A stretch of 64,000 bases of DNA from Cavia porcellus. Taxonomy: Eukaryota > Chordata > Mammalia > Rodentia > Caviidae. Made by a program: the position numbers and the translations under genes. The stretch lies in assembly GCF_034190915.1 (NCBI RefSeq), contig NW_026947496.1:34344001-34408000 (forward strand), read 5' to 3'. Positions 12,487 to 24,075 of this stretch are shown here, piece after piece. Position 1 is the stretch's first letter; every line of letters starts with the position of its first letter. The notes under the pieces were generated by a model. It searched no databases and was not told the DNA's origin. It was given only the letters and a program-made list of their open reading frames with translations.

Positions 12487-12959
12487 GCATGTGTGATTTC
12501 CCAGGGCTGCTGTATCAAACTCCCCACAAACACGTGGCATAAACAACAGACATTAACCTCTCTCTTTTCTGAAGGCTGAAAATCTGCACTCAGTGTGGTA
12601 CAGGCCCATGCTCCCATCAAGAGATATAGGTGAGGGAGGATCACTCCTGTCTCTTTTGGCTTTTGGTCTGAGGTGGCCCTTTGCATTCCTTGGCTTACAG
12701 CTCCATCTCTGCAGCTTCAGCCTCTATTGTCACTTGACCATCTTCCCTCTCCATATCTGCTTCTAAATCTCCCCTTAGTCAGTGGATTCAGGGTCCACCA
12801 TAATCCAGAAATCTTAACCTCCTTGGGTCCACCATAATCCATGATCTTAACTTGGTTCCATCTTGAAATATCCTGTTTCCAAAGACAGCCACATTGTTGG
12901 GTACTGAGGTCAGGCTAACGATGATGAATCTTTTGGGAGAAACAATTGTACCCATGACA
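12487..12959 (-). mobile_element. MLT1-like MaLR LTR, antisense
   Basis: The plus strand reads GGCTGCTGTATCAAACTCCC, then GTGGCATAAACAACAGACAT. This is the reverse complement of the 3' part of MLT1-type LTRs. It ends AGAAACAATTGTACCCATGACA, matching their start (TGttatggactgaattgt in sense). The full span is near LTR length, so it is probably a solo LTR. MaLR elements are ERVL-related, and the copy here carries no coding sequence. It contains a 34-base tandem duplication at 12791-12858. Confidence 0.75.
12791..12858. repeat. 34-base local tandem duplication inside the LTR
   Basis: Units 12791-12824 and about 12825-12858 both begin GGGTCCACCATAATCCA and share a later ATCTTAAC block. They differ at several positions, so the duplication is not recent. 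Confidence 0.8.
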
Positions 12960-13204
12960 TAAAGGGTCCTGTAGCTCTGAGGCAGGCAGTATAGCACACA
13001 TTTCATAAGCATGCTGACCTGAGGAGAAAGCAAATTGCCAATGTGAGAAAGATGTGACTCCAAAGTGCAGGATACATAATTTACTAAAATATTTTGTGAC
13101 CGGAATTTAGGGTGATTCTTTCTTCAGAGATTGCAGTTATGTGTTACATAGGTCACAGCAGTATGTTGAATACTGGGCCCTCACTGGTGAGCAGGCCCTG
13201 AGTT
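12960..13204. other. spacer between two oppositely oriented LTRs
   Basis: No feature recognised in these about 245 bases. Confidence 0.4.
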
Positions 13205-13688
13205 CAGGACCCATGGATATGTTCCCCAACATGGTAAAGAGACTTTGTATATAATATATAATATATAATATATAATATATATAATATAATATATAACAAT
13301 ATATAATATAATATATATATGGATCTCAAGATGAGGAGATGATATTGGATGGTCTTCATTGATCAATGTCATCACAAGGGGCTTTGAGAAGGCAGAAGTT
13401 CAGAGTTACATAACCTGATGGAGGTAGAGGCCAGAGAATCATCTACAGATATTACACCCCTGGCATTGAAGCTGAAGGTGGCAATGAGGAATCAAAGAAT
13501 GTGTTGGCAGCTGGGAAAGGCAAGGCAATAGACTGTCCCCTCAGAACTTTCAGAAAGAGCCAGCAATGCCTATACTTTGCACTTCACCCAGTAACACTGA
13601 TTTTTCATTTTCACTGAGTCATCATGAGTTGTTTTAAGCCCCTAAGTTTGTAATAATTTTTTACAGCAGCAATAGGAAACTGATACAG
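13205..13688 (+). mobile_element. MLT1-like MaLR LTR, sense
   Basis: Sense landmarks in order: GATATGTTCCCCAACATGG, TAAAGAGACTTTGTAT, GGATCTCAAGATGAGGAGAT, GCTGGGAAAGGCAAGG, then GAGTTGTTTTAAGCCCCTAA, GCAGCAATAGGAAACTGATA. These match MLT1-type LTRs through their 3' end. An AT dinucleotide-rich run (13243-13320) has expanded inside it. The copy is non-coding. Confidence 0.8.
13243..13320. repeat. AT-rich microsatellite (TATAATA-type units)
   Basis: Imperfect runs of TATAATATATAA units fill these about 78 bases between two LTR blocks that are normally adjacent, so the run grew inside the element. Confidence 0.9.
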
Positions 13689-16449
13689 TCACATAATCCC
13701 GTTTGATGCCTAGTAATAATTCAGCAAAGTATGTAGTAAGTGGATGGCCCTCACAGGGTAAATAAGTTGAAAGCTTATTATAGTCTTGATAGCATGTTAA
13801 TCTTTGGGACACATCCCCATCCTTATCCTCATCCTGTAATGCTGAGTGATAAAAAAAAACTACAACTATCCAGAGCTAGAGCATAGTAAAGGGGGAAAAG
13901 TGTCAAAGAACAGGGGACATTGGCTCCAGAATCAGACTTTGGAATACTTGGGAGCCGCACAGACATCACTTGCAGAGATCTATCCCATAAAGGAGAGTTG
14001 GACACGAAACAACAAATAAAATAAACATAGATTTATGTGACAGGGGCAATGATAGAGAGCCAGGGAACTCCAATTTATGTTCCAAAGTCAGGGGTGCTTG
14101 GTTGAGATAAGAACTAGACACAATCTCTCTTGGTTCCAGTTCTAAAGACAAGGGACTTTCTCTGTTCAAGGAGGTGCTGGACTAGAGTCCTCGCAACAAT
14201 AATTTATTGTTGTTTCCATTTGTTTTGTTTTGTTTTTTGCAGTTGGAGATCATCACATGTCTTTGGAAGCTGGGTGGTGGAGAACAATGTGTCTAAGCAT
14301 CAGACGCATTTTCATCTTGGTTCTGCGTTAATTTAGAAAGTGACCCCTAATAAATGGCCTGCCTGCCTCCAGCTGATGAACGATGGTCTCACCAGTGCTC
14401 CAAGGGAATGAAGTGAGTGACAGTGATGAAATGGCTGCCCTGCTCCTGTAGCCTTCCCACAGATACATGGTCATCCTGGGGCTGGTTCCCAGGCGGCTAC
14501 AGCTTCTCAAGTGGAATCAGGGCCGAGGACTGGACTCAGGCTTCTGGGGGCACCTCCACACCAGGAAAGAGGACAGATAACAAGGAAGAGAGAGAAATGC
14601 AAACACTCAGAACGTGGGATGTGGAGTACTTCAGTGCAGGCACAGGTAGAGCGAGATCTGTGAGCCCACCTGGCGGCTGGACTGGCCTCAGCTGCTCCCT
14701 TTTTTCCCCCCACGGGCTGCTTATCCGTAGATGCTGCCCGTCTCCCCAGGTGATGACTGTGCAGCTCCTAAGTACCCCAAAGCCTGACCCTGATGCCAGT
14801 GTCCCCTGTTCTTTGGCACTTCCCCTGCTTTCCCCTGTCCTCTAGCTCTGGATACTTGTAGGGTTTTTTCTTATCACTCAGCATTACATCACTCCTTTGT
14901 AATTTTTTTTTTTTTTTTTTTGAGAGCTGGGACCACCTATTACTCACCTACTTGCTCAATTAGAGACTTGTCTCTTGCCCTTCCCCTACATCACACCCCA
15001 CTTTTTCCACAATGATTGAAAGTGCAGTTGGGCATCTGGATGCTGCATGAAGAGCCCTTTCCCTGCCACGTCTTGCAGCTGGCACTGTCTTAGAGTAATC
15101 TTTGGAAGAAGACGGTGGACTGACATCTGTGTGGCCTCTGACCTCTGAGGGGAGTGGCTGAAGCCTGTCATTCTCTAACCTTCCTCCTCCTTCCCACACT
15201 GGACTATGGGGCAGTGGCAGACTGGCTTGGGCTAACTAGATGAGAGCCACGTATTTTAGATGTCAGGGCAACAGCAGGGAAGGCAGCCAGCTTCTCACCC
15301 ACTTATTCTTGAGCCTGTACATAAGAGAAGTGAAGTTCCATCGTAGGTAAACCTTCTTCCTTGGGAGTTCATCTTGTTGTGTTACACCTATTATCACTAA
15401 GGCTGCCTCATATGCTGAAGGAACTGATGGTTCCCATGTCACCCAGGCATCACGACTCTTAATTTTCCAAAGTATGAGTGGCCCTTGATCCATCACTCAC
15501 TTGAGCCTCCATCAAAGGCTAAGTGTGGCTCATGTCTCTAGAAAAGGAAGAGAGAGGGCCTGTTCACTGGAGGACTCCTGGGATTAGGAGCTGCCAAGCA
15601 GACTAGAAGATGCAGTTTTGCTATCCGTCGCAGAAGCAGACAGTTATTTAGAGGATGAAAATGGCCTTCCAACTCCGATATGGTGATGCCTTCATCCATG
15701 AATGAAGCCCATTTTGACAGTCAGGTGCTGCACGGAGGCAGAAGGACCATCATGGAGACATAGACTCTGAGGACAGAGGAACCTCAAGGATGCTGTAGGC
15801 TTTCTAGCTCTCCCTGGTGTCATGGTCCAGAGTCCTGTCCTCCACTGGTTCTGTTTGACACCCTGCATGAGCATGCCCAGCAGCTGCCAGCTCTGCAGCA
15901 TTTCCCAGACTGGAACCTTTGGCTGTGATCAGGGTAGTTCATGAACACCAGCCATGTTTCTTTATTCCAAATCCAGACGTCCAGCCACTGCAGATTAACC
16001 CAGTGTGTTCCAATTGTCTATAACCTCTCATCTCCCCTGCTCAGCATGGGCTCAACACTAATCTTGTTGAACCACCAAATCCCAGCCTTGACTCACCAGA
16101 TGGGTGCCTGGCCCTTACTCTTGATGAATAATTCCTTTAAGATATCTGATGTTTTATTTGCTGTTCCATCCCCTCTGATGTCCCTGTGACCCTCGATGCC
16201 ATTTTGTACCTCCCATTCTGTATCCGTGGCCTCATGTTGGCTGCAAAAACTCAGAGTGCTCACACTCACAGATCCCACTAACCAGACCAGTATCTACTTC
16301 TGCGTCAGTTCCAGCCCAGCCTGCCGACTCCAGGGTGCCTCTTGCTTCCTCTGAGAATGAGAGACGGCACAGCACACAACTGATAACAGGTCCTCAGCAG
16401 ATCTATCCCCCGAGTGTGACAACCCTCCAGCAAATTGGTTGTCTTTTAA
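13689..16449. other. unassigned non-coding stretch
   Basis: About 2.8 kb. A homopolymeric T run at about 14899-14920 could mark an antisense retroposon tail, but no body is recognisable next to it. The 142-aa frame at 14417-14845 shows no domain. No exon recognised. Confidence 0.45.
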
Positions 16450-18640
16450 TAAGATATGATTTTTTTTTAACTTTTCATTCTGGGATAATTGCAGATTACA
16501 TGCAGTTATAAGAAATAACTGATTTCTAGATACCTGTTTCCCACAGTGGGAACGTCTTTAACTCTATCATACCGTAACACAAGCAGGATGCTGACACTGA
16601 TACGGTCAAAATCGAGATTGTTCACATCACCATGATGGCCCTGGAGCCAGCTGCCCTATTAAAGCCACGCTCATTTTCTTTTATTTTTCCTACTCCTTTC
16701 CCATCCATAACTCTACAACTACTAACCTGCTTTCTATTTCTACAACATTGTCATTTCAAGAATGTCACGTAAACAGAATCATCCGGTGTAAACCTTGATT
16801 TGTTTCACTCCACACGGCTCTCTTGAGAATCTTTTGGTTATTGTAGCTGTCAATTACTTGTTCTTTTTCATCACCAAATACTATTCCATGGAGACATCAG
16901 GATTGTTTCTGGTTTAGGATCTTTACAAATAGAGCTGTGAGAGATACAGATTTTTGTGTGGACATATATTTTGCTTCTCCAGGATCAGTGTCCAGGGATA
17001 TATTGCTGACTTGTAGGGTTGTGCAGTTTTATAAGAAACTGTCAAAACTTTCCCTGAGAAGTCACACTATTTAACATTCCCTCCTGAAGTGTATGATCTA
17101 GCTTCCCCAAATCCTCCCCAGCACTACTATTTGTTATTTTGGTCATTCTGATAGGTATGTAATAGCTCATGATGGTTCTAATTAGCATCTTTCTTGTCTC
17201 TATTAACTTTGAGTATCTTTTAAGATATTATTGCCAAATGACAATATATATTAAAAGAATATAAATATATATAAATATATATTCTCTTCAGCTAAATGTT
17301 TATGTCTTTTGTTGCTGTTATTTTTTTTCTCTTTTAACTGCTAAGTTTTAAAACTCTTCTTGATTTCTAGATGCTAGTCCTTTGTTGTGTGGTTTGTGGA
17401 TATTTTTTCCCAGTCTGTCACTTGCTGTTTTGTCCTTTTACTGAGATTTCATAAAGACCTTTTCATAAAGCAAATTTTTAAAATCTGATAAAGTTTCATT
17501 TTTCCATTTCTCGTACTATGGCATTATATCAAAGCATTGTCTTCCTAGCCTTGGCCTTTTAAATGTTTTCTCCTTTTTTCTTATAAGTTTCATAGTGTTT
17601 TTCCATTTAGCCCATGATCCATTTTGACTTAATTTTTTGTATAAGTTGGGAGACTAGATTGAAGCTCTTTTTGTTGAATTACGAACAATTTGTTGCTTGT
17701 GTACTATTTGTGGAAAGGATGATTATTCCTTTATTGAACCGTCTTTGCAATTGGAAGTGTTTACATGGTTTTATTTCTATTCTGCTCCTGGGGCCTATGC
17801 ATATATCCCTGCACCAACACCACACAGCCTCAATTACTGTAACTGGGCAATAAATCTTAAAATTGAATAAGTTTATTTCTACTACTTCATTTTTCTTTTT
17901 CAAAAATTTTTAACTGTTTCAATTTCTTTATCATTTTATATAAATTTTAGAATAATCTTGTCTAGATCTACAAAGCTATGGCTGGGGTTTTGATAGGAAC
18001 TGTCACATATCAATTAGGGGAGGGTTAAACACGGTACTTTCTTTTTATTTATTTAGATCGTCAGCTTCTTTTATTAGCATTTTAAGTGCACAAGTGCCTA
18101 ATTTTTGTAGGGTTTTTTTGTTTGTTTGTTTGTTTGTTTGTTTGTTTGCACATATTTTCTTTTCTTTTTTTAAGGATCCATAAATTGTATTGTATTTTAA
18201 ATTTTGGTGTCCACATATTTATTGCTAATATAGGGAAATACAATTGAGTTTATATGTTTATCTTTTATCTTACAATCTTAATAAACTCACTTATTTATTC
18301 CACAGGGCATTTTTTTTTTTTTTTGGTAAATTCTTTAGGATTGTCTATGTTTGCAATCATAGGAAAACTTTTATTTTTTCCCATCCATGCACTCATATTT
18401 CCTTTTTTTGTTTTTTGTATCAATGAAACTTCCAGGAGAATGTTGAGTAGGGACGTTAGAATGGGCATTCTTACCTTGCCTTGATTTTGTGGGGAAAGCA
18501 TTCAGTCTTTCACCATTAAATATAACTTTAGCTGTAGGATTTCACAGACACTTTAGCAAGTAGAAGAAGTTTCCCCCTTCCTGTTTTTATGAAAGTTTTT
18601 ACCAAGAATGCTTGCTAAATTTTGTCAAATTAGGGAAGAA
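16450..18640 (-). mobile_element. antisense old L1 (L1M type), 3' UTR through ORF2
   Basis: The plus strand carries the reverse complement of the L1 3' region: TTTCATTCTGGGATAATTGC near 16471, ACAAGCAGGATGCTGACACT near 16580, then a run matching the ORF2 3' half in antisense order (TTTTGGTCATTCTGATAGG near 17137, CTAGTCCTTTGTTGTGTGG, CCCATGATCCATTTTGACTT near 17610, AGGAGAATGTTGAGTAGGG near 18433). This implies about 2.2 kb of L1 with many stops and indels. It is not functional. A TTTG run at 18114-18148 interrupts it. Confidence 0.85.
18114..18148. repeat. (TTTG)n microsatellite
   Basis: About eight TTTG units in a row within the antisense L1. Confidence 0.9.
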
Positions 18641-20509
18641 GGAAGTAACTCTTTGTTATTCAAAACTCCCTACTGAGATCAGTCAATAGGAATGCTATTA
18701 GTAAGAATCTACTGGAAGTTGAATACTGTGCTAGGCCCTGTGAGACATACAAGAGCCTTAAAATGTGAACCTTATCATCAAGCACTGAGGGAACATGACC
18801 ACAGTTTAGCATGTACCATAAGGGCTACAGACAAGCCAAGACAGAAAAGGCCAAGGATGACTTGGTCAGCACAGGCCTTAGACAGGCCTTCAGCACTGAG
18901 TTATGCCTGTAAATACAAGACAGAGAAGAGAACTAGAGAAAATAAAATGATATGAAATTCTATTTTCTACAGGACAACGGTAAATCAATAATTAGCAGGA
19001 TACAGCTGGCTTTTGATTTATAGAGATGGATTATCTCTGTTCTGTGGATTATCTCTGACAACTGCTTAATCTTGGACTTCCTCTCCTGCTCATCCAGCTG
19101 AGCATTTGGCCTTGTTTTCCTGCCATCAGTCAGCATGTTCAGGAACTACAAACTAACATTACTGTTAGCTCAAGAAAAGCATAATTAAGGAGGGCAATTT
19201 GCTGTCCCTAACTTGTATCATCTATTCTGAACTAAATGCAAGTGATATTTGCATTATCTTTTGCTCAGAGATATCTACCTCATTTTTCCTCACCATAAGG
19301 ATAAACCAGTATCAACTGTGTGACCACAGTTTATTAAGCTTCCTCTTTATCAGTTATCCAAACTCTTTGGAGTTAGGCATAATACCTTGGAGATCTTGTA
19401 ACTCAGGACATCTGAGTCACTGGACCTGTGCATATTTTTATATGTTTACTCCCATATAAAGCAATAATATAATAGTCTCTGCAAAATTTAAAAGTCTGAC
19501 ACATTATCTATGGGTTATGCTTTGGGTTGTCTTTCCAATGGTGCTGACGAATTTGCATGGTTTAGCCCTTTTAGTGTCCTGTTGGTGACCAGCAGTTGCT
19601 CACGCAGGCAGATGGTTAGGGTTAAGGGTGGAATCTAAGGCCACAAGGCAGAGTGAAATTAACTGCTCCCTTCACAAGGGGATTAAACCTCTGACCTTCA
19701 CCTCATTAGCACAGCACTCCAATGCAACTATTCCCAAACTCAGTCTTACATTATCCCATGGTGTTTTCACTTATCTCAAGAGGGAACTGTGGAATTCCCC
19801 AAACAAAATTAATTCTAATTCACTTTAATCTAAAAATTAAATATGAGTTACACAGGCAGCACTTTACAGGAATGAAGAACAGTCAACATTTTAAAAAATC
19901 CACCCACCATAATATACTACCACTCGAACACCCTGCAGTGCCCTCTCAGTCCATCAACCCATACAGGCTAGAGAGGAAGGAGTCTGGAAGCACATAGCAG
20001 CCATTGAAGTCTTTAAATGATGGAGGACAGCAGCAAGCCTACCAAACATCTGCATTTCATAGAAACTGTTTCATGTGGTCAGCTGGGGTGTGTCTGCCTC
20101 TCCCAGCCGGATGGACACAATTCAGCTCAGATCCAACTAGACTCTCCCTTCTTTGCAGACTGTAATGCTTTGCACAGTCTTAGAAAAAGACTGCAGGAAC
20201 AATTTGTGATTTATTAAGATAATAAATTGGTCTTTGTTGTTGGGGCTTTTCCTCAGACCAACACAAAAAATTTATTACCTCATGCTGGCCCAAGGAGAGT
20301 ACAGCTTAAAGGGTTCTGATCACTGGCTGGCCGATTCTGGAGGCAAGCAGGATCCAGGAGGACCTTCTCAGGGCAGCACTGGCCATCTGAGTGTCACATA
20401 AGAAAAGTGACCATTGGACTCGGCTATTTAGGGACATCTTCAAGATTCTCATTACACTTGACTAATAACAACAGTCATATGCATTTTTAAAGGAGAGTAA
20501 GTCTAGTTC
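18641..20509. other. unassigned non-coding stretch
   Basis: About 1.9 kb with no recognised exon. A weak MIR- or L2-like segment (TGTGCTAGGCCCTGTGAGAC near 18730) is too short to call. Confidence 0.45.
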
Positions 20510-20690
20510 CTTATATTAACAGGGTACTTTATAAAGAACTTTCTATATTACCTCCTTTAGTCTTCACCTGATAATAATTACTATCTTCCTTCTACTGACA
20601 AGCAAATAGGTTCGGAAAACTTAAGTGACTTGCCCAAGATGGCACACCTAGTTAATCACGACTGCAGTACAAAATTCCATGTCTTCCCAT
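20510..20690 (-). mobile_element. MIR SINE, antisense
   Basis: TAAGTGACTTGCCCAAGATG and TCTTCACCTGATAATAATTAC are the reverse complement of MIR landmarks in the right order. Flanked by unassigned sequence. Confidence 0.75.
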
Positions 20691-20880
20691 AGCCTGTGTT
20701 CTTCTTCTCAAACTAACCTTATTTCAGTTCATTATCAACATCCAAATGGTTTTGTAGCAAAGCATCCAGTATCTCCATTTTACAGAAGAGCAAATTGGCA
20801 CAAAGATGTAATCACACTGTCTGTCCCTTGCTTCTCCTTTCCTCATGATATTACATGCCTATGTTAGTTACTTTTCTCTT

Positions 20881-21022
20881 TGTTTTTGTTTTTTTTTGTT
20901 TTGTTGTTTTGTTTTGTTTTGTTTTGTTTTTTTGTTTTTCATTTTTATCGGTACCAGGGATCGAACTCATGACCACCTGCTTGCAAGCAGGTACTTATGC
21001 CGCTGAGCTAAATCCCCAGCCC
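20881..21022 (-). mobile_element. ID-type tRNA-derived SINE inserted in the LTR
   Basis: Flanked by GTTACTTTTCTCTT at 20867-20880 and again at 21023-21036, a perfect 14-base target duplication. Read on the minus strand it starts GGGCTGGGGATTTAGCTCAG, contains an A-box-like TAGCTCAGCGGCA and a B-box-like GAGTTCGATCCC, and ends in an A-rich tail (the T-rich run at 20881-20945). The box sequences are those of RNA polymerase III promoters. A real tRNA gene is excluded by the flanking duplication and A-rich tail. Confidence 0.9.
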
Positions 21023-21207
21023 GTTACTTTTCTCTTGTTGCTGAAACAAAATACCTGACACCCAAATTAAGGAAGGAAAGGTTTATTTAGCTCACAGTTC
21101 ATGGAGGTTTCTGTCCATAATCAGCTGGCTCCAAGGCAGCCTGGCATGGCAGAAGGGCAATAGAACAAGGCAGCAGAAAACAGAAAAAGCAACAAGAGCA
21201 GTAAAGT

Positions 21208-21233
21208 GGGGGTGGGGAGGTGGGGAGGTGGGG
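21208..21233 (+). repeat. G-rich tandem run able to form a G-quadruplex
   Basis: Four runs of four to five G spaced by T or AGGT (GGGGG-T-GGGG-AGGT-GGGG-AGGT-GGGG). It lies inside the left LTR only. Confidence 0.8.
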
Positions 21234-21436
21234 AGCAAGCCTCTTTTTCTCTCTTATATTGTAAGCAGGCTACCCCTACACACACACCAGGGCAGATGTA
21301 GTGTTCATATCATCTCTGTACCCTCTTCTTGCATAGAACAAGGCTGTTTACAAAGTGAGGATTCTGGTCCCCTGATGAGTTGCTTAGTTAAACTTCTAAA
21401 TTTCTCTAATTAGCACAATGCATCAATCCCTTGTCA

Positions 21437-23040
21437 ACTTGGCAACCTCACACATTTTTTAAAACCAGTTTCCAGATACAAAGACGTGCTTATTCTTATA
21501 TTTCACAACTTGAACACTATAACTCACACCATAACAGTCCTTCAGAACCAGTATTAAGCCTATCAATATTATATTACATTAGAACCATAACATTCTGTGC
21601 CTGGCTCCCCAGTATATCCCTGAGGAGGGACATCCCTTATGCATATCCCTTTATTTAAAAGGCTTTTAGTCCATCTCTAAGAGTTGCCAAAGTTCTAACA
21701 GTTTCAGCATTGCTGAAAAGTCCAAATCCCAAGTCTCCTCCAAGATGTAAGGCAAACTTCTAGGTGTAAACCCCTGTACAAATGAAAAATTAAACAAATC
21801 AACATTCAATAGCAAAAGATAAACATTTTCATCCAAAAATTAAAAAAACATAGGGATGCAAAGGAATGGGACCAAAGCAAAGGACATTATCCAGCAGGGT
21901 AAATATCTGAGGTAATTTCTGGCAAATTGTGAGCTCTAAAGGGTTTGGATGGCTTCACCCCTACATCACTTCCAATGGTTGTAGTTCCCACAGATTCTCC
22001 CTTAGGCCCACTTTGCTCCCTCCTTGCAGTTTTCCTTAGACAACCCACATTCCTGGCTTTTCCAAACTTCTGGGATATCCACTGCAGCTTTTGCTTCACA
22101 TATTGCCCTCTCAGAGGCACACTGTTTGGCCTCTCAGGCCTTCTGAAATCAGGATGGAAAACTTCTTAAACCCACAACTTTTGCATTCTGCATGTGTCTA
22201 AAACCAGCATGATGTGGGTGATGCCAAGGTCTGCTGCGAAGTGGAGCAGCAGCCAGGCTTTCTTGTCTCTTGGCCCTAGTCAAGTGCCTGGATTACTGGG
22301 CACTCTGAATTCAATTCTGAGGAGAAAATTTTCTATGTTGCTGCATTCTGGAACATAGTGCTTCACAGCTTTCTTCTCAAAGCAAAGTCTTTCTCCTTTA
22401 CTGCTTTGAGGCCACAAAGGGTAGCGACTTGCTGCTTCTTGTGATGTCCTCAGGTCATCTTTTATATTCTCCTGTTTCTTTTCAGCAATCAAGATCTCCT
22501 CAACTTTATCTTTTCAATCCCCAGCTTTATTGGAGTTTGCTTTCTGGCCAGACTCACAACATTTTAAATTGTTCTGATGGGCTCTATCCTCTTGATTCTC
22601 AACATAGACTTAACTAAAAGCCCCTAGTAGCTGATGTACCACAGTCTCCACATTCAGCTGCCTTGAAATTTCTTCCGCCAGTTTAATTAGTCTGCTGCTC
22701 TTAATCTCAGTCTCAGGCAAAGTCTCTGGACATGAGCAAAATGTAGACAAACTTTCTGCCAAGTCATAACATACATCATCTGGAATCCAACAACCAATGC
22801 AGTCCTTTTTCCCAACAGAAACCTCCTGAGTTTAGTCTTTCTGGCAGGATTTCTATCAGCCTTCTGGTACTCTGAGCTCTGACTGGAATCTCCCATACAG
22901 AAATCCTACTGCATTCCAGCTCTACTTTTTCAGCCAGCATCTCTGAAACTTTCCAAACTCTTCCCATAAGCCATTCCCAAAGGCTCTTGAACTACATAGG
23001 TGTAGTCACAGCAATGACCTCATTCCTGGGATCAATTCTG
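21437..23040 (-). mobile_element. MaLR internal region, non-coding
   Basis: Sense minus. The block at about 23020-23038, read TTGATCCCAGGAATGAGGT in sense, sits where a primer-binding site would be and loosely resembles the leucine-tRNA site of ERVL-type elements. Frames at 22280-22492, 22687-22896 and 22776-22967 (minus) are short and give no confident match to a viral protein. MaLR internal regions are usually degenerate. Confidence 0.6.
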
Positions 23041-23432
23041 TGTTAGTTACTTTTCTCTTGTTTCTGAGACAAAATACCTGACACCCAAATTAAGGAAGGA
23101 AAGGTTTATTTAGCTCACAGTTCATGGAGGTTTCTGTCCATAATCAGCTGGCTCCAAGGCAGCCTGACATGGCAGAAGGGCAATAGAACAAGGCAGCAGA
23201 AAACAGAAAAAGCAACAAGAGCAATGAAGGGAGGGGAGCAAGCGCTTTTTCCCTCTTATATTGTAAGCAGGCTATCCGGCCTCTGCTCAGTGCAGGTATA
23301 GCACTCATCATCTCCGTACCGTCCTCTTGCATAGGATGAGACTGTTTACAAAGTGAGGATCCTGGTCCCCTGAGGAGTTGCTGAGTTAAACTTCTAAATT
23401 TCTCAAATTGGTACAATGCATCAACCATTACA
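23041..23432 (-). mobile_element. MaLR LTR (sense 5' LTR)
   Basis: Starts (sense) TGTAATGGTTGATGC at 23432 and ends CTAACA at 23041. It carries the TATA-like and AATAAA signals noted for the element. It is close to the left LTR over its first about 190 plus-strand bases and much less so over the rest. Confidence 0.8.
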
Positions 23433-23990
23433 ATGCCTTTCTTGCTTCTTTGCAGGCAGACTCATTTATGGACCTTCCATGCATTCGTCAGTAGTATACT
23501 AGTCACTGGACAGTATTCTGCTCTCTGCCTCTGATGCGAGCTGCACCTGCTACTCCTAGGTAGGGATGGTGTGTGTGTGAACAGTTCCCTCCATTGGTTT
23601 AAAATTACCCTTTGAAGTCCATGATCTCAGTCAATCGCAAAACTCTCTTCTTCCTAGTTCTTCAAGGATAGTAATGTAGTTCTAGGTCCTTTTCACAATC
23701 ACATTCTGTGAAGCTCTCCTGACACAGTGAGCATGCAACATGCTTAGACACACCCTTCCCTGGAGATAACTATCTTTCCCAGTCCCTTCTAGACACATGA
23801 CCATCCCATGCCACTCCACCTGGAAGAAGACCTATCAGGTCATCCCACATGGGGCAAAGATTTTCACCTCCTCCTGTTACTTTCATGTCCATTTTCTGAA
23901 CTTTTCTTGGAATTTACCATAGGGTGGAAAGCTCTCATTTTTTATCAATCCAAAGTATACATCCACTTCCTGAGTTAAAAGATGTCACCA
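23433..23990. other. unassigned non-coding stretch
   Basis: Mixed sequence; nothing recognised. Confidence 0.45.
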
Positions 23991-24075
23991 GGGGTGGGAG
24001 GTATGGCTCAGTGGAATAGCGCCTGTCTGGCAAGCATTAAGTCATGAGTTTGATGCTTGGTATAAAAACAAAAAG
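23991..24075 (+). mobile_element. ID-type SINE, degenerate
   Basis: GTATGGCTCAGTGGAATAGC (A-box side), CAAGCATTAAGTCATGAG, TTTGATGCTTGG (decayed B box), then an A-rich tail. It is more diverged than the copies at 20881 and 62282. Confidence 0.75.

Larger units (their letters stand above)
20862..21436 (-). mobile_element. MaLR LTR (sense 3' LTR), split by an ID SINE
   Basis: Without the SINE and one copy of its 14-base duplication, the LTR is about 419 bases. The sense start is taken as TGACAAGGGATTGATGCATTG (complement of 21436 leftwards), aligning with TGTAATGGTTGATGCATTG in the other LTR. A (GTGGGGAG)-type expansion at 21207-21235 is present here and absent from the partner. Confidence 0.75.
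20862..23432 (-). mobile_element. two-LTR MaLR element (MT-like), minus strand
   Basis: Two direct repeats (20862-21436 and 23041-23432) begin TGTTAGTTACTTTTCTCTTG on the plus strand and enclose about 1.6 kb. Sense is minus: read that way the LTRs start TG, contain a TATA-like ACAATATAAGAG, an AATAAA (21082-21087 and 23105-23110 as TTTATT), and end CTAACA. The internal part next to the sense 5' LTR resembles the MaLR internal start seen in rodent MT elements (GGGAAGAGTTTGGAAAG in sense). Flanks share ATGCCT (20855-20860 and 23433-23438), with one extra base on the left. The internal region has only short broken frames and no recognisable retroviral gene. Confidence 0.8.

Noticed and set aside
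20881..21022. possible tRNA gene (clear A and B box, minus strand)
   Set aside because: Flanked by a 14-base target duplication with an A-rich tail, inside an LTR: it is an ID SINE.
21437..23040. possible retroviral gag or pol in the MaLR internal region
   Set aside because: Only short broken frames; no convincing match to viral proteins.
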